Below the pieces are notes generated by a model. The model was not told the origin of the DNA. It searched no databases and worked only from the letters and a program-made list of their open reading frames with translations. A program made the translations under genes and the position numbers. 64,000 nucleotides of DNA, taken from the NCBI GenBank assembly GCA_016708435.1, contig JADJFV010000001.1, forward strand, positions 1,052,698 through 1,116,697, in the 5' to 3' direction. Below, piece after piece: positions 1-8,814 of the stretch. The number at the start of each line of letters is the position of its first letter. Positions within the stretch are counted from its first letter, which is position 1. Origin of the DNA: Leptospiraceae bacterium (GTDB taxonomy: Bacteria; Spirochaetota; Leptospiria; Leptospirales; Leptospiraceae).

Positions 1-77
1 CTTTATAGTTTTTTTTATTATCTCCATTTTGCTGTTTAATTTACTTTATCCGCTTGAAGTAAATTCTATTTAATTGG

Positions 78-512
78 CTAGGTTTGTAGCCATCGCATGA
101 GAGAGAATGTTTTATGGAAGTCATAAAAATACTGTAGTAAATACGCATTTGCCGTAACGAAAGCCCAAATGCGAACTAAGCCGAAGCCAATAAATAAAAC
201 CCCAAAGATATACTGACCCGGGACAAAGAATCGGTTGTATTGTTGATAAATTGAAACAAAGGAAGGAAAAAAGAAACTCAAAATCACATAACACTGTGCA
301 GCCGCAACTAGAAAACCGAATGGGTTGAAGTATAACGCTTCAATAAAGTGCAAATGAAATATATGAACTAACGCTCGCCCCATTCCACAGCCCGGACAAG
401 GAACTCCTGTTAAATGAAAAAAAGGACAAATAGTAAAATGAGAATCTCCAGTCGGCATAATAAAGTATGCCGGCAAGAGCAAGATTGCTAGAAGTTGAAT
501 GTTTTTTATCAT
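78..512 (-). CDS. DUF2752 family membrane protein
   Basis: A 144-residue hydrophobic protein with about three membrane-spanning stretches (roughly residues 3-20, 62-85 and 95-118). After the first segment it carries the cysteine-rich signature of the DUF2752 family, GVPCPGCGMGRALVHIF, preceded by another Cys in TICPFFHL. The function of DUF2752 proteins is not established; the conserved Cys-Pro-x-Cys-Gly may bind metal or act in redox chemistry, which is inference. The gene stands alone, divergent from the next gene at 724. No strong ribosome binding site is visible before its ATG. Family call is from motif recognition only. Confidence 0.75.
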   Translation of the reverse strand: MIKNIQLLAILLLPAYFIMPTGDSHFTICPFFHLTGVPCPGCGMGRALVHIFHLHFIEALYFNPFGFLVAAAQCYVILSFFFPSFVSIYQQYNRFFVPGQYIFGVLFIGFGLVRIWAFVTANAYLLQYFYDFHKTFSLMRWLQT

Positions 513-723
513 ATAGAGTTAAATTATTGAAATAGTAAGAAAAATGCAAATTAAAATAGTGCGTTTTTTATTAGGGTGTCCTGCTAAATATTCTTGATAT
601 TTTGAGGTTGCTCGCTTACTATGGCTAAGCGAATTTAACTCCAATGTTATTAGAGGAATATTTGTTAATAAAAAAAGCCTAATATAAAAAGTATATTGGG
701 TAGTAAAATTTAGGAGATTTAGT

Positions 724-1137
724 ATGAAAGACATTTCATTACTTCCAGGTGAAGAAAAAGTTTTTGAACTTGAAGCGGATTTTTGGAATAGAGGCAATAA
801 TCCTATTCAAAGAGTGTTTGGTAATATCTTTAGGGTGATTGCTAAACTGCTAGGAACTAGAATTCATGGCAAGCTAATTGTTACCAATCTTAGAGCCTTA
901 GAAATTAGAGAAACAATCAATTGGTATTGTTTCCCTACTCGAACAGAAGTCAAACTATTGACTAAGAGCAGTATTAAGGAAGTTGGGTATACTATGGAGA
1001 AAGTCTGCTTAGTTTTTTGTCCAACTTTTTCATTGTATTATGAAGGACATACACAGGCTACTATTATTGCTATTGAAAATGGATCTGACGAAAAAATGTT
1101 AGATTTGTTAGCCAAATTCTATAATGTAATTAAGTAA
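724..1137 (+). CDS. Hypothetical protein, possible PH-like fold
   Basis: A 137-residue soluble protein of unknown function. The ATG follows a clear Shine-Dalgarno sequence (AGGAG, 7 nt upstream), so the start is well supported. Its middle reads HGKLIVTNLRALEIRE, which resembles the 'converts to local rules, then tests as a strand' style of bacterial PH domains (a 'g.liiTn.Rv...' strand). There is no signal peptide, and residues 96-115 are only moderately hydrophobic. It is a single gene with A/T-rich flanks. The PH-like call is tentative. Confidence 0.55.
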   Translation: MKDISLLPGEEKVFELEADFWNRGNNPIQRVFGNIFRVIAKLLGTRIHGKLIVTNLRALEIRETINWYCFPTRTEVKLLTKSSIKEVGYTMEKVCLVFCPTFSLYYEGHTQATIIAIENGSDEKMLDLLAKFYNVIK

Positions 1138-1252
1138 AGTTTATAAAAGGGATTGTATAAAAGCAGAATAGCTTGGCGCAGATTGATGCGAAATCACATT
1201 TTTCCGTGACCTTTTGTAATGCTTTTAGACAGTCTCGTATAGATAAGAAATT

Positions 1253-1672
1253 ATGGTTACATTGATTGATAAAATAAGATTATCCTTTTATCCATCTGTG
1301 ATAGTTTTATTTTCTATATTCTTTACAGCGTTAGCTTTTCTTTTCACCCAAAATCTTCTTATTCGAATTTCAGCAGTTGGTTTATCATTATACTTTTTTC
1401 ATTTTGCTATAATACTGTTTATGACTATTCCGTCAAAAATTCGCTCAGTAATAATCTTAGTAAATAAAAATAAAAATCAAATAAAAATCCAGTCCTTTGA
1501 AAAATATATGACTGCTCCATGCGGGCGACAAGTAACTAGAATAACTTTACAAAAACTAATGCGATTAGATGTATACAAATCATTAAAGAAAGATTTTCCC
1601 TTAAATTTATTTAGTATAAAAAAAAATGAAACTCGCATCGTCTATTACAAAGATGGAAAAAAAGTTACTTAG
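1253..1672 (+). CDS. Hypothetical small membrane protein
   Basis: A 139-residue protein with two closely spaced membrane segments (about residues 12-32 and 35-56), followed by a basic soluble tail of about 80 residues rich in Lys, Arg and Ile. No family is recognised. Two membrane passes followed by a cytoplasmic tail fits many small inner-membrane proteins. The ribosome binding site is weak (AAGAAAT before ATG). Base composition is strongly A/T rich, as in neighbouring accessory DNA. Reality is supported by the continuous frame and plausible topology rather than homology. Confidence 0.5.
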   Translation: MVTLIDKIRLSFYPSVIVLFSIFFTALAFLFTQNLLIRISAVGLSLYFFHFAIILFMTIPSKIRSVIILVNKNKNQIKIQSFEKYMTAPCGRQVTRITLQKLMRLDVYKSLKKDFPLNLFSIKKNETRIVYYKDGKKVT

Positions 1673-1788
1673 TGTCATAATCTCATTCTGAAAAATCATC
1701 CCCAGTGATTATCCTAATCCTTTTTATCCTTGACAGAAAAACCTTACAATATTACAACTGACTAGACTGACTAGATGGGAGGCTTCCG

Positions 1789-2040
1789 ATGAGTATAGCA
1801 CAGGCATGGCAATTACAGGATGCAAAAAGTAAATTTAGTGAATTAGTTGAGTCTGCGATTTCTAAAGGACCTCAGTTTGTTACAAAGCGAGGCGTAAAGT
1901 CGGTCGTTGTTATTTCCATTGACGAATTCAATCGACTCAAAAAACCAAAAGAGGATCTACTTTCTTTTTTTAACAGCGCACCTAGAATTGATTTAGTCAT
2001 AGAGCGCAAAAAAGATTTCGATAGAGATATTTCTCTATGA
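1789..2040 (+). CDS. Phd/YefM-type antitoxin
   Basis: An 83-residue protein beginning with the Phd/YefM fold signature WQLQDAKSKFSELVESA, followed by GPQFVTKRGVKSVVVISIDEF. In this family the N-terminal domain binds operator DNA and the C-terminal tail (here from about residue 55) wraps and inhibits the toxin. A purine-rich ribosome binding site (GGGAGG) lies about 10 nt before the ATG. Its stop overlaps the start of the downstream PIN toxin by 4 nt (ATGA), giving translational coupling. The pair is expected to repress its own promoter, which would lie in 1690-1785. Confidence 0.88.
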   Translation: MSIAQAWQLQDAKSKFSELVESAISKGPQFVTKRGVKSVVVISIDEFNRLKKPKEDLLSFFNSAPRIDLVIERKKDFDRDISL

Positions 2041-2465
2041 AGTATTTACTGGATACTTGTTTTATTTCGGAGCTAATTAAAAAAAAGCCGAATCGTGGCG
2101 TCGTCAATTGGCTAGAAGATAAAGATGAACATTCCTTATTCCTAAGTGCATTAACGTTAGGCGAAATTAAAAAAGGAATTTCCAAATTACCAAACTCAAA
2201 AAAGAAAGAAGAACTCGGACGATGGCTCCTTCAATTACAAAAAAGATTCGATGATCGAATCCTTCCAATCGACTCAGATGTCTCTCTCAAATGGGGACAA
2301 ATACAAGGCGAGTTAGAGCAAAATGGAAACTCGATGCCATCTATTGATGCTCTCATCGCCTGCACTGCCCTAGTTCACAATCTAATCATTATTACCCGCA
2401 ATGCAAAAGATATAAAAAAAAGCAAGGTAGAAACCATTGACCCTTGGGAGCATATTCATGATTAA
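2037..2465 (+). CDS. VapC/FitB-type PIN-domain ribonuclease toxin
   Basis: A 142-residue PIN-domain protein. The first acidic active-site residue is in MKYLLDTCFISEL, a conserved Glu is in LGEIKKG, and further acidic residues are in SIDALIACTA and ITRNAKDI. PIN toxins are Mg2+-dependent RNases that cleave tRNA or rRNA and are silenced by the cognate antitoxin, here the Phd-type protein encoded 4 nt upstream. Length is typical. The 3' end overlaps the sirtuin start by 8 nt, so all three genes are probably one transcript. Confidence 0.88.
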   Translation: MKYLLDTCFISELIKKKPNRGVVNWLEDKDEHSLFLSALTLGEIKKGISKLPNSKKKEELGRWLLQLQKRFDDRILPIDSDVSLKWGQIQGELEQNGNSMPSIDALIACTALVHNLIIITRNAKDIKKSKVETIDPWEHIHD

Positions 2466-3189
2466 CCAGCAACTTATAACTAAAATCAAATCAGCAAAGC
2501 GTGTAGCAGTTTTAACTGGTGCGGGAATTTCTGCGGAGAGTGGTATACCTACATTTCGTGGTGCTGGTGGGTATTGGAGAAATTACCGAGCAGAAGATTT
2601 GGCGACACCGGAAGCATTTGCCCGTGATCCTAAGCTTGTTTGGGAATGGTATGCCATGCGAATGCAAGTTTGTCTAGATGCAAAATCAAATCCCGGACAT
2701 GAAATCGTTGCCAAGATGGAATCTTACTTTCCAGAATTCCTACTCGTCACTCAAAATGTAGATAACCTTCATGCGCGTGCGGGTAATACCAAATTAGTCG
2801 AAATTCATGGAAATATTTTTACGGCAAGATGCACTTCTTGTCAGAAGAAATTCAAACTGGAAGGCGTTCCGAAGCAGATTCCTGTTCGTTGTGAATCCTG
2901 TGACGCATTAGCAAGACCTCATATTGTTTGGTTTGGCGAAACGTATGATATGAATTTACTACAGAGCGCTAGAAGTTTCTTGCTTAAATCAGATTTGATT
3001 TTCATAATTGGAACTTCTGGTCAAGTTGGAGTGCCCGTTCAATTGGCAAGCGAAGCAATCGCTCATGGTTCCTATGCTGTAGAAATCAATCCAGAGAACT
3101 CAACCATTTCAAATCAAGTGGATATGCATTTTGCAAATTCTTCTGGAGAAATTCTTCCTAAGATTTGGCAAGAAATTATTGAAAAATAA
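2458..3189 (+). CDS. cobB: NAD-dependent protein deacylase, class III sirtuin
   Basis: About 243 residues when started at ATG 2458, inside the end of the PIN toxin gene. An upstream in-frame ATG at 2437 would add seven non-conserved residues. The NAD-binding motif is VLTGAGISAESGIPTFRG, the catalytic pocket is TQNVDNLHARAG followed by VEIHG, and the zinc site has two CxxC pairs (CTSC and CESC). The WYAMRM segment supplies the Tyr and Arg that, in class III sirtuins (SIRT5/CobB), favour desuccinylation and demalonylation. Overlap with a toxin-antitoxin operon is unusual, but the fold is complete and likely active. Confidence 0.9.
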   Translation: MINQQLITKIKSAKRVAVLTGAGISAESGIPTFRGAGGYWRNYRAEDLATPEAFARDPKLVWEWYAMRMQVCLDAKSNPGHEIVAKMESYFPEFLLVTQNVDNLHARAGNTKLVEIHGNIFTARCTSCQKKFKLEGVPKQIPVRCESCDALARPHIVWFGETYDMNLLQSARSFLLKSDLIFIIGTSGQVGVPVQLASEAIAHGSYAVEINPENSTISNQVDMHFANSSGEILPKIWQEIIEK

Positions 3190-3259
3190 ACTTGATGTTT
3201 AAAGCTGAATTTGAATTGTTTAAATCTGTATTCAATTTTTTCACCTACGGGAGTTTTTC

Positions 3260-4243
3260 ATGAGACAATTTTCCAAGAGTATTCTTTTTCTTACAATGCT
3301 ATTTTTTATTTCTTCCATAGCTCTTGCTAAGACCGGTGATGACAAAGGAATTCGAAAAGCAATCAAAAAGGCAGACACGGAATTCTTTAAGAATATCAAA
3401 TTAGAAGATTTAGAAGCGGGAAATAAACCTGATGCCGACGGAAAAACATTGATTACCCGCATGGAAATAGATGGAGTCAATGCTCTCGTCGGTGCTTTCA
3501 AAAATCCAAACGTAGAAGTCAGAAAGCGCATTTACAAAGAGCTTTTATATCCTGATATTTTCCGGGATTTAGAGGGAGTGACTGTTTCCGATTTCATGTC
3601 TCAAGATAAACAGTTAAAGCAGTATCTAGAAAAAATCAGATTAGCCATTTATTCTGTTGATGAATTCGAAGACTCGGAAGCTAGCGATGCGTTATCCGCT
3701 CTAGTGAAACAATATGGCTACAGTGTCAAAGAAGCAATTAAGATGAAGAATCCAAAAGCATTAGCCTTAATGTCACCTGAGTATTTTAAAAAATCGAATC
3801 TCGAAGATCCTAAGACTGTAATTGTTAGATTCAAAAAGAATGGTGTAAAGACACTTGTGAAAGCGTTGGAGTTTGAACCAGCGAATCCTGATACTAGAAA
3901 GCTAATCATAGAAAGTCTCTTTTATAAAACGTTAGGTGGACCGGAAAAAGTAATTTCCAAAAAGAAGACAAGAGAAGCAAGAGCCGAGAATTTATTCCTG
4001 ATCGCAGATAAAGAAAAGAATCCAGAAATTAGAACCCAACTGATAGAATTAGCAGAAGCTTATTATTTACCAGAAGAAGAGATGGTTCTTGAAGAGAAGG
4101 GTGATAAAGGAGATAAAAAAACTCCAAGTGACAAAATTGAATCAGCTAAATCTTCTGATGACGACGAAGATGAGTTGCCAGCGAAAGAAGTAAAGAAAAC
4201 AAAGTCCAAGAGTAAAAAAAAGAAAACCAAATCAGAAGAATAA
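3260..4243 (+). CDS. Exported protein with Lys-rich C-terminal tail
   Basis: A 327-residue protein starting with a Sec signal peptide (MRQFSKSILFLTMLFFISS, cleavage probably after ALA around residue 24). The mature part is helical and contains two related segments (around EAGNKPDADGKTLITRMEID... and SNLEDPKTVIVRFKKNGVK...), each followed by a 'VKALEFEP/VGAFKNPN' stretch. This suggests a duplicated HEAT-like unit. The last 50 residues are acidic then strongly basic (KKTKSKSKKKKTKSEE). A GGGAG ribosome binding site precedes the ATG. It lies 3 nt upstream of the MFS gene and may be cotranscribed. Function unknown. Confidence 0.75.
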   Translation: MRQFSKSILFLTMLFFISSIALAKTGDDKGIRKAIKKADTEFFKNIKLEDLEAGNKPDADGKTLITRMEIDGVNALVGAFKNPNVEVRKRIYKELLYPDIFRDLEGVTVSDFMSQDKQLKQYLEKIRLAIYSVDEFEDSEASDALSALVKQYGYSVKEAIKMKNPKALALMSPEYFKKSNLEDPKTVIVRFKKNGVKTLVKALEFEPANPDTRKLIIESLFYKTLGGPEKVISKKKTREARAENLFLIADKEKNPEIRTQLIELAEAYYLPEEEMVLEEKGDKGDKKTPSDKIESAKSSDDDEDELPAKEVKKTKSKSKKKKTKSEE

Positions 4244-4246
4244 TCG

Positions 4247-5623
4247 ATGTTAGCCACAGAACATCGAAAAACATTTCTATCTTATATAGGTCTTGGTGAG
4301 CTCAGTTCGCAGGGAAGTCGGGTTATACTTGCGTTCTGGATGATTATAGGAATGACCTTTTTTCTTTTCGGAGATCAAAACTTAATTGCACCGAATCTAA
4401 AAAATATCGCTAGCTCTTTTGGCATAGTAGACCAAAAAGAAATTGATTGGTATATGGGTGGTCTTATACCTATTTTCTTTTTTATTCTTGGTGGATGTGT
4501 CTCAATTTCTATGGGATATTTTTCACAGAAGTTTTCTCGTAAAAATCTACTTATCTTTTCTGTTTTAATGGGGGAAATTCCTTGTATGCTCACAGGATTT
4601 TCTACTTCCTATGCAGAATTTTTTATCTACCGTGTTTTGTGCGGATTTGGACTCGGTGGTGTTTTTCCGATTTTATTTTCTATCGTAGGTGATTATTTTT
4701 CTTCTAAGTCGAGAGTAACGGCTACTGCCTATGTGTCGCTTGCTATGGGTCTTGGTGTAGGTATAGGACAATTAGTCGGCGGACTTTTGGGACAGGCAGA
4801 TCCAATCAATGGCTGGAGAACAAGCTTTGTTGTTATGTCTGCGCCTTCTTTTTTATTTGCTTTGATTTATGCTTTTTTTTGTTCTGAGCCAAAGCGTGGC
4901 GCAAAGGAAGAAGAATTTCAAGACATTGATGTGGATGACTTAAACAATCGACTTTCCTGGCAAGATGTAAAAGTAATTTTAAGTAGTAAAACAAATTTAG
5001 GAGTATTCTTGCAGGGGATTCCGGGTTGTGTGCCTTGGGGAGTTTTCTTTGTATTTCTAGTTGATTATTATGAGACTGCTTATTCATTAGGGAAGGCAGA
5101 GGCTTCTGGCTTACTCACATTTGCCGCTATAGGAATTTTTCTTGGGACTTTTTTGGGTGGAGTGATTGGACAGAGATTATTTAATATTAACCGCACCTAT
5201 CAACCAATATTTGTAATGACATCTATCTTTTTAGGAGTATTTCCCTGTCTCTTTTTATTACATGCAGGTCCGATTGTAAATTCTCCTCTTTTTATTTTGG
5301 TTAATATTTTTACTGGAATGATTATTACATTCCCGCTTTCCAATGTGAGATCTATTTTGATTAGTGCGAATGCTCCTAAGAATAGAAGTGCTGCATTTGC
5401 CCTATATAATTTGACCGATGACTTAGGTAAAGGGCTCGGTCCCGCCTTGAGTGCAATCATATTGACGTTAGTTCCAGAGAGGACGACGGCTTTGTCAATC
5501 TCCATTTTGTTTTGGATTCCATGTGCATTATTTTGGTTGCCAATCGTGCTTTATTTTAAAAAAGATGAATTGAATGTAAGAGAATCTTTGGTTCAAGATG
5601 CTCTGAGGATAAAGGCAAATTAA
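4247..5623 (+). CDS. Major facilitator superfamily transporter
   Basis: A 458-residue integral membrane protein with about 12 hydrophobic segments in two bundles of six, separated by a charged loop around residues 210-240 (CSEPKRGAKEEEFQDIDVDD). The N-terminal FFLFGDQNLIAPNLKNIA and GYFSQKFSRKNLLIFS (loop 2-3, a variant of the MFS GxxxDRxGRR motif) resemble spinster-like carriers. The substrate cannot be inferred. The stop codon overlaps the mtnC start by one base (TAATG), so the two genes are translationally coupled; a role linked to methionine salvage is possible but speculative. Confidence 0.85.
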   Translation: MLATEHRKTFLSYIGLGELSSQGSRVILAFWMIIGMTFFLFGDQNLIAPNLKNIASSFGIVDQKEIDWYMGGLIPIFFFILGGCVSISMGYFSQKFSRKNLLIFSVLMGEIPCMLTGFSTSYAEFFIYRVLCGFGLGGVFPILFSIVGDYFSSKSRVTATAYVSLAMGLGVGIGQLVGGLLGQADPINGWRTSFVVMSAPSFLFALIYAFFCSEPKRGAKEEEFQDIDVDDLNNRLSWQDVKVILSSKTNLGVFLQGIPGCVPWGVFFVFLVDYYETAYSLGKAEASGLLTFAAIGIFLGTFLGGVIGQRLFNINRTYQPIFVMTSIFLGVFPCLFLLHAGPIVNSPLFILVNIFTGMIITFPLSNVRSILISANAPKNRSAAFALYNLTDDLGKGLGPALSAIILTLVPERTTALSISILFWIPCALFWLPIVLYFKKDELNVRESLVQDALRIKAN

Positions 5624-6348
5624 TGAAACTCGAAGAATACGCTGTATGTTTATTTGATATTGAAGGAACTACTACACCGATTAGCTTTGTTCATGAGACC
5701 TTATTCCCTTATGCAAAAGATAAGATTGGTGATTTTATTTTAAATGGTAAGCTCGATCCAAAAATAGTAAAAGAATTAATTGAAGAAAATAGAAAAGACA
5801 TTTCTGAAGGTTTCTTTTCTGCTCCCATTCTCGGCACTGATCATATAGTGAATTTACAGGTGCTCGTTTCCTATTTACAATACTTGATTCGAGTAGATAG
5901 AAAGAGTAAGCCTCTAAAAGAAATCCAAGGTAATATTTGGAAGATTGGATATGAGAAGGGAGAATTAAACAGTATTCTCTTCAGTGATGTCCCTGATTTT
6001 TTTTCCAGATTAGAAGAACGTAAAATTAAAATTGCAATTTACTCTTCAGGAAGTGTTGAAGCTCAGAAATATATTTTTAAGCATTCAAATTTTGGTGATA
6101 TAAGTAAATACATTTCTGCCTACTTTGATATTAATGTTGGATCAAAGCGAGAGTCTGATAGTTATATTGAAATCGCACGGCAACTTGGCTGTAACCCTAA
6201 TCGTGTATTGTTCTTTACGGATGTAAAAGAAGAAGCAGATGCTTGCTCTCATGCAGGCTCTTCTGTATACATAGTAAATCGACCGGGTAATCATCGTCAG
6301 CCTACACATACCTATCCAATATTACAGGATTTTACATCTCTAATCTAA
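5623..6348 (+). CDS. mtnC: Acireductone synthase (enolase-phosphatase E1)
   Basis: A 241-residue HAD-superfamily enzyme of the methionine salvage pathway. It converts 2,3-diketo-5-methylthiopentyl-1-phosphate to the acireductone by enolisation and dephosphorylation. HAD motif I is LFDIEGTTTPISFV with the nucleophilic Asp followed by the E1-specific Glu; motif II is IYSSGSVEAQ; the conserved Lys is in VGSKRESDSY; motif IV is FFTDVKEEADA. Length and motifs match the family. It is coupled to the upstream transporter and followed 7 nt later by an APH-type kinase. Confidence 0.93.
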   Translation: MKLEEYAVCLFDIEGTTTPISFVHETLFPYAKDKIGDFILNGKLDPKIVKELIEENRKDISEGFFSAPILGTDHIVNLQVLVSYLQYLIRVDRKSKPLKEIQGNIWKIGYEKGELNSILFSDVPDFFSRLEERKIKIAIYSSGSVEAQKYIFKHSNFGDISKYISAYFDINVGSKRESDSYIEIARQLGCNPNRVLFFTDVKEEADACSHAGSSVYIVNRPGNHRQPTHTYPILQDFTSLI

Positions 6349-6354
6349 ATTTTT

Positions 6355-7347
6355 ATGACCGATCAAAACTCTACAGCAATGAATCAATTTCTTTCTTATA
6401 AAGGAGAGAAATTTCAAAAGATAACTCTTATTCCCAAAGAAGCGTCTGTGCGAAATTATTATCGTGTCCACTATGAAAGCTCTGAATTAGTATTAAGCAT
6501 TGATGAAAATTTTACAGGCACTCCGTATCCATTTTTAGAAGTAAGGGACTTTTTAAAACAGAATGAAATTCCAGTTCCTGAAGTAATTCGATTTGATACC
6601 GATTTACATGCTATTCTGATGAATGATGCTGGTGAAAAAGATCTTACATCGATTGAGGATGATGATGAGTATGTGCTAGAATTAAGAAAGTCACTTTCCT
6701 ATATTTTAAAATTGCAAACAATAAAGCCAATTCCTCTTATTGAAGGTAAATCATTTCATTATGAAAAATTAATGTTTGAAGTAGACCACACCTATTCCGG
6801 ATACAATCGTTTTAAAGAAACATACAAGATTGATCTTGCGATTACAAGTGAGATGTATGCCTTCTTGCAAGAGGCTTGTGGTTTTTTAGCAGGCTTTCCT
6901 GATAAAGTAATTTGTCATAGAGATTACCATGCACGTAATATCTTATTGAATGAGAGAGGCAAACAGACTATCATTGATTTTCAAGACATGATGATGGGCA
7001 CCCCACAGTATGATCTAGCAAGTCTAGTCTATGACGCCTATCGTCCTCTTTCTCTAGCAAAGAGAGAAGATTTATACAAGTTCTTCAAAGAGCAATCCCC
7101 ACAGAAGGACAAACGCTTTCGCGAATACTACCTGACGCAAGCGTTACAACGTTCTTTTAAAGCCCTTGGAACCTATCTTGTTCAATTCCATGATAAAAAG
7201 AATTTTCGATTCAAAGAAAGTATCACCAAGTCTCTTGATAATCTAATGGAAATCTCCCAGTTAGGAAGGTTTCCTGATCAGCTTTACGTATTCTTCTATT
7301 TATTAAAACAGCAGCTAATAGATAATGAGTTATTTCAGAAGAATTAA
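6355..7347 (+). CDS. Aminoglycoside phosphotransferase-fold kinase
   Basis: A 330-residue protein of the APH/choline kinase superfamily, closest in appearance to the COG3178 group that includes the cell-wall sugar kinase AmgK. The catalytic Brenner motif is ICHRDYHARNILL (Asp and Asn visible) and the metal-binding motif is IIDFQDMMMGTPQYDLASL. The N-terminal lobe has SVRNYYRVHYESSELVLSID. It probably phosphorylates a small molecule such as a sugar; drug resistance is unlikely from context. Its stop overlaps the convergent tonB stop by 4 nt, leaving no room for a separate terminator. Confidence 0.8.
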   Translation: MTDQNSTAMNQFLSYKGEKFQKITLIPKEASVRNYYRVHYESSELVLSIDENFTGTPYPFLEVRDFLKQNEIPVPEVIRFDTDLHAILMNDAGEKDLTSIEDDDEYVLELRKSLSYILKLQTIKPIPLIEGKSFHYEKLMFEVDHTYSGYNRFKETYKIDLAITSEMYAFLQEACGFLAGFPDKVICHRDYHARNILLNERGKQTIIDFQDMMMGTPQYDLASLVYDAYRPLSLAKREDLYKFFKEQSPQKDKRFREYYLTQALQRSFKALGTYLVQFHDKKNFRFKESITKSLDNLMEISQLGRFPDQLYVFFYLLKQQLIDNELFQKN

Positions 7348-7970
7348 TTTAATTTAAATCGTATTGGAACAAGAACTTTTACAGTAATTGCTTTGCCTTC
7401 TAAAAAGGAGGGTGAAAACTTTTTAGATCTATAAGTCTTAATAGCTTCTTCTTCTAATCCAAAACCAAATTTCTTTCCAACAGATCGGACTTGTAGCACA
7501 TCACCAGTATCCGCTATAACAATTTCTAGAGTCATGGCACCTTCTATACCTGCTGCTCTTGCTTCTTCGGTATAGTCTGGCTTAACACTTGGACTTAAAT
7601 CAATGGGGGCAGTTGCTCCCGAAAGAATTGAATCTTGCGCTCCAGCAATTCGTGGATCTTCCTTTATTTCTTTTTTTAGTTGATCCGCAAGTTCTACATC
7701 TCCATCTGTTGGAGTATCAGCTGTGTTTTCTGTAATAGCGACAGAGTCAACAAAGGCTACTTCATCTACGAATTTATCCAGAGAGTTAAATTTTAAATCA
7801 GGTGTATACCAAAAAAACAATACGAGCAATTGTAATATGGTAGAAATCGTTAGACCAACATTTAAGCGGTTACGATCTATAAACCGGTGAACAATTGCGC
7901 GTTTAGATCTTCTTGGTTTTACTTCCGGATTATTCTGATTATGCTCTTTATCTAAAGTTGCTTGTGCCAT
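7344..7970 (-). CDS. tonB: TonB-family energy transducer
   Basis: About 209 residues. The preferred start is ATG 7970, with GGAAAC upstream and 1 nt after the exbD stop; a longer frame to 8033 would run into exbD. Residues 35-60 form a single N-terminal membrane anchor (NVGLTISTILQLLVLFFWY). A Pro-poor periplasmic linker follows, then a C-terminal TonB domain with the hallmark YTEEARAAGIEGAMTLEIVI and VLVPIRFKLN. It couples the proton motive force harvested by ExbB/ExbD to TonB-dependent outer-membrane receptors. It is the last gene of the exbB-exbD-exbD-tonB operon. Confidence 0.9.
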   Translation of the reverse strand: MAQATLDKEHNQNNPEVKPRRSKRAIVHRFIDRNRLNVGLTISTILQLLVLFFWYTPDLKFNSLDKFVDEVAFVDSVAITENTADTPTDGDVELADQLKKEIKEDPRIAGAQDSILSGATAPIDLSPSVKPDYTEEARAAGIEGAMTLEIVIADTGDVLQVRSVGKKFGFGLEEEAIKTYRSKKFSPSFLEGKAITVKVLVPIRFKLN

Positions 7971-7971
7971 T

Positions 7972-8394
7972 TTAGTTTCCTTTGGGTCCGCCACCCGCTG
8001 ATGTCTGGGTAACGAGTGATATACTGAGTGCACCGGCTTCTTTTAGCATATCAAATACATTATCTACTTCATTGTAAGTCAGGTCTTTGTCTGCATGGAT
8101 TAAAACCTTTAAATCTGGCGTAGTTGCAAGCTTAGCACGAACATTATTGATTGCTTCCGGAAGTGGAACTCGTAGAGAATTATAATATACGGTTCTATTT
8201 TTATCAGCACTTAAGTATATATTCGATACTTTCTTGTTTAACTGCTCTCCACCTGGAACATCTGGAAGTGCAATTGGTAAATCAGGATCAGAGTCTAACA
8301 CAGATGTTACCATGAAAAAAACCAAAAGCAAAAAAGCAATATCAGCCATGGAACTAACGGGTATAGATGGATTTGTTTTATTTCTTCTTATCAT
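7972..8394 (-). CDS. exbD: ExbD/TolR biopolymer transport protein (second copy)
   Basis: A 140-residue protein with one N-terminal membrane helix containing the essential Asp (IPVSSMADIAFLLLVFFMV). A periplasmic domain of about 100 residues ends with VIHADKDLTYNEVDNVFDML. Together with ExbB it forms the proton channel that energises TonB. It starts inside the end of the first exbD (4-nt overlap) and ends just before tonB. Two dissimilar ExbD proteins in one operon are common in Bacteroidetes and spirochaetes and probably form a heteromeric complex. Confidence 0.92.
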   Translation of the reverse strand: MIRRNKTNPSIPVSSMADIAFLLLVFFMVTSVLDSDPDLPIALPDVPGGEQLNKKVSNIYLSADKNRTVYYNSLRVPLPEAINNVRAKLATTPDLKVLIHADKDLTYNEVDNVFDMLKEAGALSISLVTQTSAGGGPKGN

Positions 8395-8810
8395 TTCTTT
8401 TTCCTTACATTCACTTGGGTAAATCCTCTTAATTGTATGGCGGATAACGCATCTAACATATTGCCATACTTTGTTTCACCACTTGTAGAGATGATTGCTA
8501 ATTTTTGTGACAAATCAGGAATTTCTAATTTGTTTAGCTCTTCTCTAAATTCTTTGAGTGACTTATAGTATTTTGTTCCCACAGAAGTATTCCGCAGAGA
8601 TACAGTATCTCCACTAACGTTTATTTCAAATACATTTGAACGTAATACTTGTGTTGGAGGAACATTCTTTCTTGGGAGTTTGATATTCAATCCTTCTTTC
8701 ACAAAAAATACTGCGGTCACCATAAAAAATACCAATAGGAGAAATGCGATATCCGACATAGATGCCGCTGATATTTCTTCTAGTTCTACTTTTTTCTTTA
8801 ATTTAACCAT
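8391..8810 (-). CDS. exbD: ExbD/TolR biopolymer transport protein (first copy)
   Basis: A 139-residue ExbD with the membrane helix SAASMSDIAFLLLVFFMVTA carrying the proton-conducting Asp, then a periplasmic domain (residues 45-139). It shares the SMxDIAFLLLVFFMVT core with the next gene, but the periplasmic parts diverge strongly, so the two copies are not a recent duplication. It lies 4 nt after exbB and overlaps the second exbD by 4 nt, in a compact minus-strand operon. Confidence 0.92.
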   Translation of the reverse strand: MVKLKKKVELEEISAASMSDIAFLLLVFFMVTAVFFVKEGLNIKLPRKNVPPTQVLRSNVFEINVSGDTVSLRNTSVGTKYYKSLKEFREELNKLEIPDLSQKLAIISTSGETKYGNMLDALSAIQLRGFTQVNVRKKK

Positions 8811-8814
8811 TGTC

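Noticed and set aside
6355..7347. Aminoglycoside resistance gene
   Set aside because: The fold is APH-like, but the sequence resembles COG3178 sugar-kinase-type proteins and lies in a housekeeping operon; no resistance context.
7971..8033. N-terminal extension of TonB
   Set aside because: It overlaps the exbD coding end; the ATG at 7970 has a ribosome binding site and directly precedes the usual basic/anchor region.
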